The notes under the pieces: model-generated
What the model was told of the DNA's origin: nothing
Database searches by the model: none
The model's input: only the letters and a program-made list of their open reading frames with translations
Part shown: positions 23,130-32,845 of the stretch, in pieces
Layout of the letters: each line of letters starts with the position of its first letter
How positions within the stretch are numbered: position 1 is the stretch's first letter
Program-made: the position numbers and the translations under genes
Source: RGIG5612 sp963599255
GTDB taxonomy: Bacteria > Bacillota > Clostridia > Lachnospirales > Lachnospiraceae
Direction: 5' to 3'
NCBI GenBank assembly: GCA_963599255.1
Contig: CAVBWS010000018.1
Location: forward strand, 1-34,830
Length of the DNA: 34,830 nucleotides

Positions 23130-24326
23130 TTATTTCTCAGCTTTCTTATTTGTACCAATCTTTAATACTAACGTGATAAGCACAAGTGCAAAACTAATGA
23201 TTCCGATTGCAATGAATCGGTAAGATGTCTTATTGCTTCCGGTAATTGATGCTGTTACTGAGGTGATAAACGGAGTGATAAATACACCTACATATGAAGC
23301 GGCCATGATCAATGCTGTATTGATGGTCTCATACCCCTTGAGCTTTGAACCTGATGCCATGCATGAAGGCATAACGATAGTCATGGATATACCTGATACG
23401 AGGCAGCCTATGATTATTACAACCAGGTTCGAGGACAGTCCCATCAGGGTTGCGCCTATGGCCATGGCAAGTGCGCCGGCAGTATTGGTGAATTGCCTGA
23501 AGATACGGGCAAATCGTCCGTATACAATGCCCATTAGTGTGCCGGCAAGAAGGAAGATGGTTGACATGGTTCCAGACAGAGATGATCCGCCCAGGCCGTA
23601 TTCTTCAATAAGCATTGACATATTAACAGGTACTGCGCTGTATACCATCAGGAAGATACATACAATAATAAGGTCGCGCCAGATAATAAGTTTGAACGGG
23701 CCGCGGGCTTCTTTATTAATGGCAGGCTCCGGATTCTGAATATTTGTTTTCTTAGATGATTTTAAACCTATAAGTGTAAATACGATTCCCGGAACAGCGA
23801 TGAAATATACGAGGTATCCGAAGTTCCAGCCGGCTACAGCCAGAAATCCCCCCACAAATGTCATAAGCATGCTGCCGACGTTGTTGGCACTGTTCTGCCA
23901 GCCCAGCATTGTATGCATTTCATGACCTTCATAAGAGGAATTAACAAGGCTGGGAGCAATTGGTGCCACCATTCCCAGTCCGAGGCCGATAATGCCTGCC
24001 CATACATACAGGATAAGAAGGCTTCCGTGGAATAAGAAAGCAAGAAATCCGCCTGCACACACGATTGAAAGGCCTGAAACTGCCAGAGTCTTCTTAGGAA
24101 GCTTTTCTGCCATAAATGCGGAAACAAGGGCAAATATCATACAGAATATGCTTGGGAATGTCATGAGAAATTGAATGGATGTACTAGAGGCATCGGGAAA
24201 GGCAGCAGCTATCTGCGCCAGGATAGGAGAGATGCCGTTTGTGCCATTTTGAACCATAGACATGGTGAGAATAGCTATCTTAAATAAGGCTGAACTATTT
24301 TGACTTACAGCATTTTCATTATTCAA
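23130..24326 (-). CDS. Major facilitator superfamily transporter
   Basis: 398 residues with about 12 membrane segments in two six-helix halves, separated by a charged loop near residues 193-212 (SSKKTNIQNPEPAINKEARG). MSMVQNGTNGISPILAQIAAAF in the first helix resembles putative sugar or drug/H+ antiporters. The substrate is unknown. AGGAGGAAAA precedes the ATG at 24326. It is a single gene between repeat element A and the hom promoter region. Confidence 0.9.
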   Translation of the reverse strand: MNNENAVSQNSSALFKIAILTMSMVQNGTNGISPILAQIAAAFPDASSTSIQFLMTFPSIFCMIFALVSAFMAEKLPKKTLAVSGLSIVCAGGFLAFLFHGSLLILYVWAGIIGLGLGMVAPIAPSLVNSSYEGHEMHTMLGWQNSANNVGSMLMTFVGGFLAVAGWNFGYLVYFIAVPGIVFTLIGLKSSKKTNIQNPEPAINKEARGPFKLIIWRDLIIVCIFLMVYSAVPVNMSMLIEEYGLGGSSLSGTMSTIFLLAGTLMGIVYGRFARIFRQFTNTAGALAMAIGATLMGLSSNLVVIIIGCLVSGISMTIVMPSCMASGSKLKGYETINTALIMAASYVGVFITPFITSVTASITGSNKTSYRFIAIGIISFALVLITLVLKIGTNKKAEK

Positions 24327-24401
24327 TATATTTTCCTCCTAAAACATGCAAAAATTATGTCAATGATACGATTTATTTATTTGCAAATCAAGTTTTTTGC
24401 C

Positions 24402-24430
24402 TTTTTTTATGGCATAAATTACTGTATAAT
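24402..24430 (+). promoter_or_regulatory. Candidate promoter of hom
   Basis: TATAAT (24425-24430) directly preceded by TG, with a weak T-rich -35 region at 24402-24407. The gene starts about 65 bases downstream. Confidence 0.4.
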
Positions 24431-24494
24431 ATCAATTCATGTATGCACACGGAACAAACAAAAATCCAATAAAATGCAGTGAGAGGTGATGAAA

Positions 24495-25787
24495 ATGGCA
24501 AGAAAAGAAAAAGATAATATAAATATAGCAATTCTAGGTGCAGGAACCGTTGGCGGCGGAGTGTACAAACTCATTGATCAGAAGCAGGAAGAGATAAGAA
24601 ACAGAACCGGAGCAGGCATCACCGTTAAGAAGGTTCTTGTAAGAAATGCTGCCAAAGACAGACCGGGATATGATAAGGCAGTATTGACCTCGGACTGGAA
24701 TGAGATCGTAAACGATCCTGATATCGATGTTATCGTTGAACTCATGGGCGGAATTGAGCCGGCCAGAACATATATAATAGATGCTCTGAAGAAGGGAAAA
24801 CAGATAGTAACAGCCAATAAGGATCTAATAGCCGAGTGCGATGAGGAAGTGCTGGGAACAGCCGAAAGCGTTGGCAGTGATATTTTATTTGAGGCAGCGG
24901 TTGCGGGTGCTATTCCGATCATAAGGCCGCTGAAGCAGAACATGGCCGGCAATAATATTACAGAAGTCATGGGCATTGTAAATGGCACAACGAATTATAT
25001 CCTTACGCAAATGTCGGAAACAGGCATGAGCTATGAGGAAGCCCTAGCCAAGGCTACTGAGCTGGGATATGCAGAGGCAGATCCAACAGCTGATGTTGAA
25101 GGATATGACGCAGGCCGCAAGGTTGCTATTATGGCATCCATCGCCTTCCACTCGAGAGTTGTATTCTCGCAGGTATATACAGAGGGCATTACCAAGATCA
25201 CGGCCGAGGATATAAAATATGCCAAGGAGTTTGGATATGTAATTAAGCTCCTGGGAGTTGCCAAGGAAACAGATACCGGAATAGAAGTTAAGGTTCATCC
25301 GATGCTGATCCCGGTAACACATTCACTGGCAGGTGTACGGGATGCATTTAATGCGGTATTTGTCCATGGCGATGCTATGGATGATATTACATTCATGGGA
25401 AGAGGCGCAGGTGAAATGCCGACAGCAAGTGCTGTAATGGGTGATATCATAGATGTATGCAGAGACATTCTATATGACAGCTGCGGCAGGATCGGAAGAG
25501 AGTGCTACAAGGATTTGCCGGTTAAGAAGATTGAAGATACTGACAGCAGATTCTTCCTGAGACTGCAGGTAGAGGATAGACCGGGGGTTTTAGCCAACAT
25601 CGCAAGTGTGCTGGGTAATAACAGCGTTTCCATCGCACAGGTTGTTCAGAAATCATCAAATGACGGTGTAGCAGAGATAGTTATCATCACTGATACTGTA
25701 TGCGAGAAGAATATGAATGATGCCCTTACAGTATTTGACGGGCTGTCAGTTGTTAAGGAAATTTCAGGTGTTATCAGAGTTTATTAA
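24495..25787 (+). CDS. hom: Homoserine dehydrogenase
   Basis: 430 residues from the ATG at 24495; GTG 24486 and ATG 24489 are alternatives, but GAGAGGTG is best spaced for 24495. It reduces aspartate semialdehyde to homoserine with NAD(P)H on the way to Thr, Met and Ile. The N-terminal Rossmann domain shows ILGAGTVGGGVY, the catalytic part has VTANKDLIAE and GIVNGTTNYILT, and residues about 350-425 are an ACT domain (RLQVEDRPGVLANIASVLG), suggesting feedback by an amino acid. metA, which uses its product, is about 7 kb downstream. Confidence 0.97.
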   Translation: MARKEKDNINIAILGAGTVGGGVYKLIDQKQEEIRNRTGAGITVKKVLVRNAAKDRPGYDKAVLTSDWNEIVNDPDIDVIVELMGGIEPARTYIIDALKKGKQIVTANKDLIAECDEEVLGTAESVGSDILFEAAVAGAIPIIRPLKQNMAGNNITEVMGIVNGTTNYILTQMSETGMSYEEALAKATELGYAEADPTADVEGYDAGRKVAIMASIAFHSRVVFSQVYTEGITKITAEDIKYAKEFGYVIKLLGVAKETDTGIEVKVHPMLIPVTHSLAGVRDAFNAVFVHGDAMDDITFMGRGAGEMPTASAVMGDIIDVCRDILYDSCGRIGRECYKDLPVKKIEDTDSRFFLRLQVEDRPGVLANIASVLGNNSVSIAQVVQKSSNDGVAEIVIITDTVCEKNMNDALTVFDGLSVVKEISGVIRVY

Positions 25788-25818
25788 CCGAATACACTTA
25801 CTTGTTATTTAGTGATCC

Positions 25819-25921
25819 GATTGCTCCACGCCGTGAACCTCGGCGTAGCAGCCACTGCTCGAAAACGCCTTCGTTGATAGTTTTCTCGCAGTGGTTGCGC
25901 CGTCCCGGCGCGGGAGCAATC
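25819..25921 (-). repeat. Palindromic extragenic element copy B (complete)
   Basis: A 103-bp element. Outer arms GATTGCTCC and GGGAGCAATC enclose two hairpins (ACGCCG..CGGCGT and GCGCCGTCCCGGCGC) and an inner stem GCAGCCACTGCTCGAAAAC with GTTTTCTCGCAGTGGTTGC. It can therefore fold as a branched structure. It lies between hom and the MATE gene. Confidence 0.7.
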
Positions 25922-25956
25922 TGTCTATACTTTTAAATCTCAAGAGGAATTACTAA

Positions 25957-27312
25957 ATGAATAAAAGCATGATCGTCGGTAATCCGACCAAATCCCTTAT
26001 AATGTTTGCAATTCCTATCATTATTGGTCAGTTATGCCAGCAGGTATATTCGCTGGCTGATACAATAATCGTAGGAAGAACGCTGGGACAGGGACCATTA
26101 GGGGCAGTAGGAAGTGCGGTATCTGTATGCTGGGTATTCGTTGCGATAGCCATAGGACTGGGCATGGGATGTTCAGTTGTAATATCACAGCTGTTTGGCG
26201 CAAATAAGATAGGCAAGATGAAAACTGCTATCAGTACATCATTGATATCCATGATAGCACTCAGCATAATCTTCCTTATCATCGGAATAATATTCTGTGA
26301 TGCAATCACAGCTCTTATGAATACTCCGGCTGAATTGGTAGAAGATGCCAAAACTTATTTCTGGATATATGTAGTAGGATTCCCGGGTTTATTTTTGTAC
26401 AACATATGCAATTCTATATTTAATGGATTGGGCAAGAGCAAGTTTCCGCTCATCTTCCTGGCCAGTTCGGCAGTTCTTAATATAGGACTGGATCTGTGGT
26501 TTATTCTGGGACTTCATTGGGGCGTAGCAGGAGCAGCAATAGCAACAATAGTTTCACAGTATATATCTGCAGCTTTATGCTTTTTTACATTACTGAGATA
26601 TCTGAAAAAAGAATGTATGTCTGAGGAAGAGAGTGTATTGTATGATTTTTCTATGCTGAAGATAATCGCTAAGGTTGCGATTCCTACTATGATCACTCAG
26701 ACAATTATGTCAGTTGGACTGGTTGTATTACAGGGACTTATTAACAGCTTCGGAACAGATGTAATGGCCGGATATACGGCTGCATCTAAGATAGACGGTC
26801 TTGCAATAATCCCGATGGTTCAGATAGGCAATGCTGTGTCCACATTTGCGGCTCAAAATGTAGGCGCAGGTCAATATGACCGTGTAGTTAAGGGATATCA
26901 TACAGCTCTGGTTATGAACTTGATCGTATGTATTGCGGTTACAGGCTCACTGCTTTTGTGGAGCAGTCAGGCCATAGGACTATTCATGGATGCTTCCTCC
27001 AGCGCGACAGCCATTTCATATGGGGTGGAATACATACAGATAGTCAGCATATTCTACATAGTAATGGGTCTGGGTAATTGTACATTGGGTATACTGAGAG
27101 GTACAGGTGATATTAAACCGACAATGGTGTCTTTGTTGGGCAACTTCGGTTCTAAGATTGCATTTGCATATATATTTACGGCAATCTTTCATTCACAATT
27201 ATTTATCTGGTGGGCCAATCCTATAGGCTGGGCAGTTGGTTTTATAATTGCATATATCCGGTTCAAGACCGGTATATGGCGCACAAAGTCAGTGGTAAAG
27301 AGTGTAGAGTAA
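25957..27312 (+). CDS. MATE family efflux transporter
   Basis: 451 residues, about 12 membrane segments in two homologous halves. MIVGNPTKSLIMFAIPIIIGQ and QQVYSLADTIIVGRTLG at the start are the MATE signature. It exports cationic organic compounds or drugs by Na+ or H+ antiport; the substrate is unknown. AAGAGGAATTACTAA precedes the ATG. The next gene is 15 bases on, so they share a transcript. Confidence 0.94.
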   Translation: MNKSMIVGNPTKSLIMFAIPIIIGQLCQQVYSLADTIIVGRTLGQGPLGAVGSAVSVCWVFVAIAIGLGMGCSVVISQLFGANKIGKMKTAISTSLISMIALSIIFLIIGIIFCDAITALMNTPAELVEDAKTYFWIYVVGFPGLFLYNICNSIFNGLGKSKFPLIFLASSAVLNIGLDLWFILGLHWGVAGAAIATIVSQYISAALCFFTLLRYLKKECMSEEESVLYDFSMLKIIAKVAIPTMITQTIMSVGLVVLQGLINSFGTDVMAGYTAASKIDGLAIIPMVQIGNAVSTFAAQNVGAGQYDRVVKGYHTALVMNLIVCIAVTGSLLLWSSQAIGLFMDASSSATAISYGVEYIQIVSIFYIVMGLGNCTLGILRGTGDIKPTMVSLLGNFGSKIAFAYIFTAIFHSQLFIWWANPIGWAVGFIIAYIRFKTGIWRTKSVVKSVE

Positions 27313-27327
27313 GAATAGGCAGCTGTC

Positions 27328-28506
27328 ATGCAATACAGAGAAGATAAATACGGCAACAAGATTTCAATTCTGGGATACGGATGCATGCGATTTACAAGTA
27401 CAGCAGGTAAGATTGATATTCCCAAGGCACAGCAGGAGATAGAGCTGGCAATTGAAAAGGGCATTAATTATTTCGATACAGCTTATCTGTATCCGGGAAA
27501 TGAGGCTGCGTTGGGCACCATTTTGGAAGCCCTGGGTGCCAGAGACAAGATAAATATAGCAACTAAACTTCCGCACTATCTTGTTAAGAAATCAGAAGAT
27601 TTTGATAAGTTCTTTGATGAGGAATTAAGAAGGTTAAAGACGGATCATGTGGATTATTATCTTATTCACATGCTGACAGATGTTAATGCCTGGCACAGGC
27701 TGTGCGGCATGGGCCTTGATAAATGGATTGAATCGAAGAAAGCAGCGGGTCAGATCAAACAAATAGGTTTCTCATATCACGGAAGTTCAGATATGTTCTG
27801 TCAGTTAGTAGATGCCTATGATTGGGAATTCTGTCAGATTCAATATAATTATCAGGACGAACATTCACAGGCGGGTGTAAGAGGACTTAGATATGCGTCT
27901 GAGAAGGGACTGCCGGTTATGATCATGGAACCGTTGAGGGGCGGACGATTAAGCTATAAGCTGCCTGAGACTGCCAGACGACTGTTTGAGGAATATCCGG
28001 TCAAACGTTCACCGGCTGCATGGGGATTCAGATGGCTGTGGGATCAGCCTGAGATTACATGTGTTCTCTCGGGAATGAATTCTCTGGAGATGATAAGAGA
28101 AAATGTCGAAACTGCCGATGAGTCATATGCGGGTGCAGTCAATGCTTCGGAGAAAGAACTGTATAAAAAGGTTGTATCGGTCATTAACGCCCATATTAAG
28201 GTTCCGTGCACGGGCTGCAGGTATTGCATGCCGTGCCCCAGTGGTGTTGATATACCGGGATGTTTCTCGGCTTATAATAACAGAGCCTCCGGAGGCCTAT
28301 ATGTGGGCCTTAAGGAATACTTTCAATGCGTAGTTCTAAGACAGAAATATACGGGAGTTTCTAACTGCGTGGGATGCGGCAGGTGCGAGCAGCATTGTCC
28401 TCAGGGCATCAAGATCAGGCAGGAACTTAAAAATGTTAAGAAAACATTTGAAAATCCTGCACTAAAACTTGCGATTAAGATAGCACCGAAGATTGTCAGG
28501 TATTAA
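27328..28506 (+). CDS. Aldo/keto reductase with two C-terminal 4Fe-4S clusters
   Basis: 392 residues. Residues 1-280 form the aldo/keto reductase barrel with tetrad residues Asp50, Tyr55, Lys80 and His114 all present (FDTAYLYPG, IATKLPHY, YYLIHML). Residues 290-370 carry two ferredoxin-like motifs, CTGCRYCMPCP and CVGCGRCEQHCP. This is the common anaerobic AKR-ferredoxin fusion, thought to pass electrons between NAD(P)H chemistry and Fe-S clusters; the physiological substrate is unknown. The ribosome site is weak. It follows the MATE gene by 15 bases. Confidence 0.95.
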   Translation: MQYREDKYGNKISILGYGCMRFTSTAGKIDIPKAQQEIELAIEKGINYFDTAYLYPGNEAALGTILEALGARDKINIATKLPHYLVKKSEDFDKFFDEELRRLKTDHVDYYLIHMLTDVNAWHRLCGMGLDKWIESKKAAGQIKQIGFSYHGSSDMFCQLVDAYDWEFCQIQYNYQDEHSQAGVRGLRYASEKGLPVMIMEPLRGGRLSYKLPETARRLFEEYPVKRSPAAWGFRWLWDQPEITCVLSGMNSLEMIRENVETADESYAGAVNASEKELYKKVVSVINAHIKVPCTGCRYCMPCPSGVDIPGCFSAYNNRASGGLYVGLKEYFQCVVLRQKYTGVSNCVGCGRCEQHCPQGIKIRQELKNVKKTFENPALKLAIKIAPKIVRY

Positions 28507-28582
28507 TATAAGTGCCACAAGTCCTCGGAGTAAAAATCCTGCAAGCCTGACCTTGTCTTGCAAATGAAATAGGTTAAATAAT

Positions 28583-29851
28583 ATGATTAAAGGCGCAATA
28601 TTTGATATGGACGGAACCTTGCTTGATTCCATGGGAATGTGGAACAATGCAGGTATAAATTATTTGATGTCGTTAGGTATAGAACCGGAGCCGGATCTTA
28701 TATCTGTGATCAATCACATGAGTACAAGGCAGGTGGCCGAATATCTGATCGATACATATCATGTGGATAAGACAGCAGAGAGAATTATATGTGAGATTCA
28801 GCAAAGTATTGAATATTTCTACAGAAATGAAGTAGTGACCAAACCATATATCAGAGAATTCCTGGATAAGTTTAAGGCACAGGGTATCAAGATGTGTGTT
28901 GCCACGGCCACTAATAAAGCGATGGTGCGGATTGCTCTTAACAGGTGCGGTATATCTGATTATTTCATGGATATATTTACAACTGATGATTCAGGTGTCG
29001 GCAAGAATAAACCGGATATTTATGAGATGGCATTAAGATGCCTTGGAACCGATAAGAAGGATACGGTGGTATTTGAAGACCTGCTGATTCCCCTTACGAC
29101 GGCCAAGAATGCAGGCTTTCAGACCTGTGCTGTACAGGACGAATTCAACAATGATGAATATGAACTCAGAAAAAGGGCTGATTACTACCTTGAAAGTTTT
29201 GAGAATTATAATGAATTTACCAGAGCATTTGACAGAAGGTGTGTGATAATAGGCGGGGCTCCTATCAACAATTATGAAGCTGTTAAGAAATATCTTAAGC
29301 CTGACGATTATGCCGTATTCTGTGACAGCGGCCTAAGGCACATGGATGGGCTGGGAATAAGACCTGATCTGATCGTAGGGGATTTTGATTCCTGCGAGAA
29401 TCCTGAACTTGATATAGAGACCATCGTGCTTCCCTGCGAAAAGGATGATACAGACACGGTTTATGGTGTAAAAGAGGGATTAGAGAGAGAATATAACAAT
29501 TTTCTGCTGTTAGGCGTCGTAGGAAACAGGTTCGACCATACAATGGGCAATATTTCGATTCTGCTTAAGCTGGATTCGCTGGGTAAGAAGGCGATGATCG
29601 TGGACGATTATTCAGAGATGCAGATTGTTTCCGACAAGCCTGCATATATCAGCGATGAATATCAATATTTCTCACTTCTTAATATCAGCGGCGAGGCTAA
29701 GGATATACATATAGAAAATGCCAAATATACCCTTGACGGCGCAGAAATCACCTGCGAATATCAATATGGTGTAAGCAATGAGGTACTGCCGGGACAGACC
29801 GCCAGGGTAAGGGTGGGAACAGGCAGGTTATTACTTATAAAAGACAGATAA
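28583..29851 (+). CDS. HAD hydrolase-thiamine pyrophosphokinase fusion
   Basis: 422 residues. Residues 1-215 are a HAD phosphatase of the beta-phosphoglucomutase type: motif I DMDGT (Asp8, Asp10), motif II around ATATN (107-111), Lys of GKNKPDIYEMAL (140-151) and FEDLLIPLTTAKNAG (164-178). Residues 219-422 are a thiamine pyrophosphokinase: GGAPINN, GDFDS (266-270), CEKDDTDT (285-292) and GVVGNRFDHT (311-320). The second domain adds pyrophosphate from ATP to thiamine. I infer that the HAD part may remove phosphate from thiamine monophosphate to supply it. The start has only weak ribosome-site resemblance. rluF-like follows after 2 bases. Confidence 0.9.
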   Translation: MIKGAIFDMDGTLLDSMGMWNNAGINYLMSLGIEPEPDLISVINHMSTRQVAEYLIDTYHVDKTAERIICEIQQSIEYFYRNEVVTKPYIREFLDKFKAQGIKMCVATATNKAMVRIALNRCGISDYFMDIFTTDDSGVGKNKPDIYEMALRCLGTDKKDTVVFEDLLIPLTTAKNAGFQTCAVQDEFNNDEYELRKRADYYLESFENYNEFTRAFDRRCVIIGGAPINNYEAVKKYLKPDDYAVFCDSGLRHMDGLGIRPDLIVGDFDSCENPELDIETIVLPCEKDDTDTVYGVKEGLEREYNNFLLLGVVGNRFDHTMGNISILLKLDSLGKKAMIVDDYSEMQIVSDKPAYISDEYQYFSLLNISGEAKDIHIENAKYTLDGAEITCEYQYGVSNEVLPGQTARVRVGTGRLLLIKDR

Positions 29852-29853
29852 AT

Positions 29854-30639
29854 ATGGCAAATAAATTATCAAAAAATCTGGTTAAGACAGATACAACAGA
29901 ACCCATAAGGCTCAATAAATATCTAAGTGACGCAGGCATTTGCTCAAGAAGAGAAGCGGACAGATTAATAGAAGCAGGACAAGTTACGGTAGACGGCCGG
30001 AGGGCTGTAATGGGGCAGAGAGTTTCGCCGGGGCAAAAGGTTATCTGCGGAGGCAAGGAGGTCAAAAGTCAGGACGATCTGGTGCTGTTGGCCTTTTATA
30101 AACCTGTAGGAATTGAATGTACAACGGCCAGGAATAACAAGGATAATATAATCGATTATATTAAATATCCCACCAGGATATTTCCGATAGGGCGGCTTGA
30201 TAAGAATTCCTCCGGGCTTATTCTGCTTACAAATGCGGGAGAAATATCTGATAAGATCCTTAAGGGTTCTAATTATCACGAAAAGGAATATCAGGTAACG
30301 GTAGACAAACCCCTTACCATGGATTTTATTAAGTGCATGCGAGATGGGGTTGAGATAGAATTAGAAGACGGAAGGCGCAGGGTAACGACCCGCAGATGTC
30401 AGGTGGAAGCCACCGGCAAATGCAGCTTCAATATTACACTTACACAAGGTTTGAACCGCCAGATCAGGCGCATGTGCCAGGCACTGGGATACAATGTCCT
30501 GACTCTTAAGAGAACCAGGATTATGAATATAAACCTGGGAAATCTCTCGGAAGGACATTACAGAAATGTATCGGAATCTGAAATAAGAAAACTGATGAAG
30601 GATCTTAATAAGAATCAAATATCTGGTAAGGAAGATTGA
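29854..30639 (+). CDS. RluF-like 23S rRNA pseudouridine synthase
   Basis: 261 residues. The S4 domain (IRLNKYLSDAGICSRREAD, 18-36) is followed by the catalytic block GRLDKNSSGLILLTN with Asp116. YHEKEYQVTVDKPL, LTQGLNRQIRRMC and LKRTRIMNI match E. coli RluF (U2604 of 23S rRNA) and its relative RsuA. The former is the closer match by eye. It is 2 bases after the HAD-TPK stop and its stop overlaps the ligA start region, so translation is likely coupled. A second, RsuA-like enzyme lies at 18191-19045. Confidence 0.93.
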   Translation: MANKLSKNLVKTDTTEPIRLNKYLSDAGICSRREADRLIEAGQVTVDGRRAVMGQRVSPGQKVICGGKEVKSQDDLVLLAFYKPVGIECTTARNNKDNIIDYIKYPTRIFPIGRLDKNSSGLILLTNAGEISDKILKGSNYHEKEYQVTVDKPLTMDFIKCMRDGVEIELEDGRRRVTTRRCQVEATGKCSFNITLTQGLNRQIRRMCQALGYNVLTLKRTRIMNINLGNLSEGHYRNVSESEIRKLMKDLNKNQISGKED

Positions 30640-30641
30640 GT

Positions 30642-32648
30642 ATGACGTTTCAGAAATATTGTGAATTAAAATCTGCAATAGATTATCATATGGACAGGTA
30701 TTATAACCAGGACGCTCCTGAGATCAGTGATTATGAATATGATCAGTTGATGCTGCAGCTTAAGGAGGCAGAAAGGGAGCATCCTGAGTGGATCACGCCT
30801 GATTCACCTTCACAGAAAATAGGCGGAACGGTTAAGAGAGAAGCTGGCGTTAAGGTAGTTCATGATGTGCCTATGCTTTCGATAGAGGATGTATTTACGA
30901 AGGAAGATGTTATTGCGTGGGTGAATAAGGTTCATGAGCTTCATCCTGACTGTACGTTTTCGGTAGAAATGAAGATAGACGGCCTTTCTGCGACCCTCAG
31001 GTATTCACGGAAGGAAGATGGCAGGATGCATCTTGATCTGTGTGAGACGAGAGGGGACGGAATAACAGGAGAGGATGTAACGGCAAATGCTCTGGCAATT
31101 CCGGATGTGAAGAAAGTAATAGATCTGCCGTATGAATCCATGCAGCTGCGTGGTGAAGTCTACATGAGTCATGAGGATTTTGAAAGATTTAATGAAGCTC
31201 AGGAAAATGCCGGCAAAAAGCCTGCGGCTAATCCGCGCAACCTGGCAGCAGGTACCCTCAGACAGCTAGACTCAACAATTACCAAAGAACGGGGTCTTAA
31301 GATGTTTATCTTCAATGTACAGCAAGGCCCTGCCGAACTTACAACCAGTCAGACAGAGGCCCTTGATATTTTAAGCCGCCGGAAGATTGCGGTTGTAAAA
31401 CATAAGAAATGTACAACACCGGACCAGGTTATTGCCGCAATTGATGAAATAGGTGAGATGAGAGGAGAGCTTCCTTATGATATTGACGGCGCTGTAGTTA
31501 AAATTGATGAGATCAGGTACAGGGATGATTTTCCTGCAGGAAGCAAGTATTCCAGCGGACATATTGCTTACAAGTATCCGCCGGAAGAAAAAGTCGTAGT
31601 AATCGATGATATTATTGTAGACGTAGGTCGAACAGGCAAGCTGACGTTTACCGGAGTATTCCATGACAAGGAGACAGGCAGACCGGCCAGACTCTGCGGC
31701 ACCAGCGTATCGAGGGCAACCCTTCATAATCAAGATTATATTAACGAGATGAAGATCGGGATAGGAGGGGCTTATAAATTATATAAGAGCGGTGATATTA
31801 TTCCTAAACTTAACGGATGCGTAGAAGAACCGGCTCATATATTTAAGGCACCGTCAGTCTGTCCGATATGCGGCGCTCATCTTATACGAGAAGAGGACAC
31901 TGCAGATATAAGATGCGTCAATCCTAACTGCGCCGCCCAGGTCTCAAGAACGATTGCATATTTTGCTTCTCTTAACTGCATGAATATCATGGGACTGGGG
32001 GAGACCATAGTAGACGCCTTGGTAAATGAGGGATACCTTAAGAATTACGCTGACATATATAAGCTGAAAAATTACAGAGATGAGCTGGTGGAAAAGGGCA
32101 TAATCGGCAAGGAAAAGAATACCGATAAGATATTGGCAGCCATCGAAAAATCAAAAAATAATGACGCAGCCAAGGTCCTTACGGGTCTTGCAATCAGAAA
32201 CGTAGGCAAGCAGACAGCCAAGGATATAATGAAACATTTCAGCAGTATAGAAGATCTGGCAAATGCTACGGAAGAAGAGCTCACTGCGATTGATGATATA
32301 GGAGCCACAACAGCACAGTGCATCATAGAATTCTTCTCAAATGAAGAAAACAGGCGTGTTGTAGCAGAGCTTGCCAAATCCGGCGTTAACATGAAGACTC
32401 AGGGTAACGTGCAGGCATCTGATAAATTAAAAGGTCTTACCGTAGTAGTTACAGGAACGCTTCCTACACTGGGACGAAAAGAGGTAACAGAATTAATAGA
32501 AAAAAACGGCGGCAAGTGCACAGGCAGTGTCAGCAAGAAAACATCTCTTGTAGTAGCCGGAGAAGAAGCAGGCTCAAAACTTATCAAGGCTCACGAGCTG
32601 GGTATTAAGGTCATCGATGAAAGCGGACTGCTGGAGATGCTTAAGTAA
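30642..32648 (+). CDS. ligA: NAD-dependent DNA ligase LigA
   Basis: 668 residues from the ATG at 30642, preferred over a TTG at 30636 because AAGGAAG precedes it at good spacing. It seals nicks in replication and repair using NAD. The adenylated Lys is 111 in VEMKIDGLS. The OB region is followed by the zinc finger Cys407, 410, 425 and 430 (CPICGAHL..CVNPNC), helix-hairpin-helix repeats and a C-terminal BRCT domain (about 590-668, VVVTGTLPTLGRKEV). Complete and normal length. Last of the compact downstream group; metA follows after a repeat element. Confidence 0.98.
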   Translation: MTFQKYCELKSAIDYHMDRYYNQDAPEISDYEYDQLMLQLKEAEREHPEWITPDSPSQKIGGTVKREAGVKVVHDVPMLSIEDVFTKEDVIAWVNKVHELHPDCTFSVEMKIDGLSATLRYSRKEDGRMHLDLCETRGDGITGEDVTANALAIPDVKKVIDLPYESMQLRGEVYMSHEDFERFNEAQENAGKKPAANPRNLAAGTLRQLDSTITKERGLKMFIFNVQQGPAELTTSQTEALDILSRRKIAVVKHKKCTTPDQVIAAIDEIGEMRGELPYDIDGAVVKIDEIRYRDDFPAGSKYSSGHIAYKYPPEEKVVVIDDIIVDVGRTGKLTFTGVFHDKETGRPARLCGTSVSRATLHNQDYINEMKIGIGGAYKLYKSGDIIPKLNGCVEEPAHIFKAPSVCPICGAHLIREEDTADIRCVNPNCAAQVSRTIAYFASLNCMNIMGLGETIVDALVNEGYLKNYADIYKLKNYRDELVEKGIIGKEKNTDKILAAIEKSKNNDAAKVLTGLAIRNVGKQTAKDIMKHFSSIEDLANATEEELTAIDDIGATTAQCIIEFFSNEENRRVVAELAKSGVNMKTQGNVQASDKLKGLTVVVTGTLPTLGRKEVTELIEKNGGKCTGSVSKKTSLVVAGEEAGSKLIKAHELGIKVIDESGLLEMLK

Positions 32649-32655
32649 GTCAGGG

Positions 32656-32685
32656 TTGTCTTATTTTTTAGATACGTATTATAAT
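32656..32685 (+). promoter_or_regulatory. Candidate metA promoter
   Basis: TTGTCT (32656-32661) and TATAAT (32680-32685) are 18 bases apart. The metA leader would be about 154 nt and would contain repeat element C. Confidence 0.45.
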
Positions 32686-32705
32686 CTAAAAGCCATGTTG
32701 TTAAG

Positions 32706-32803
32706 ATTGTATATTGGGATGGCGCAGACACTGTGAGAAAATAAGTCACGAGTGCGTTTTCAAACAATATCTGCACGCCGAAGTTCACAGTGCAAGATAC
32801 AAT
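32706..32803 (+). repeat. Palindromic extragenic element copy C
   Basis: About 98 bp. Outer arms ATTGTAT and ATACAAT, then GGATGGCGCAGACACTGTGAG and TGCACGCCGAAGTTCACAGT match copy B reversed. It is more diverged than A and B and has no insert. Confidence 0.6.
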
Positions 32804-32845
32804 TAAGAAATATTTAATAGCAGAAGACTTTTAAGGGGGATATTA

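Noticed and set aside
25819..25921. tRNA gene
   Set aside because: The branched fold looks cloverleaf-like, but it lacks the T-loop GTTCRANNC signature and a CCA-compatible acceptor.
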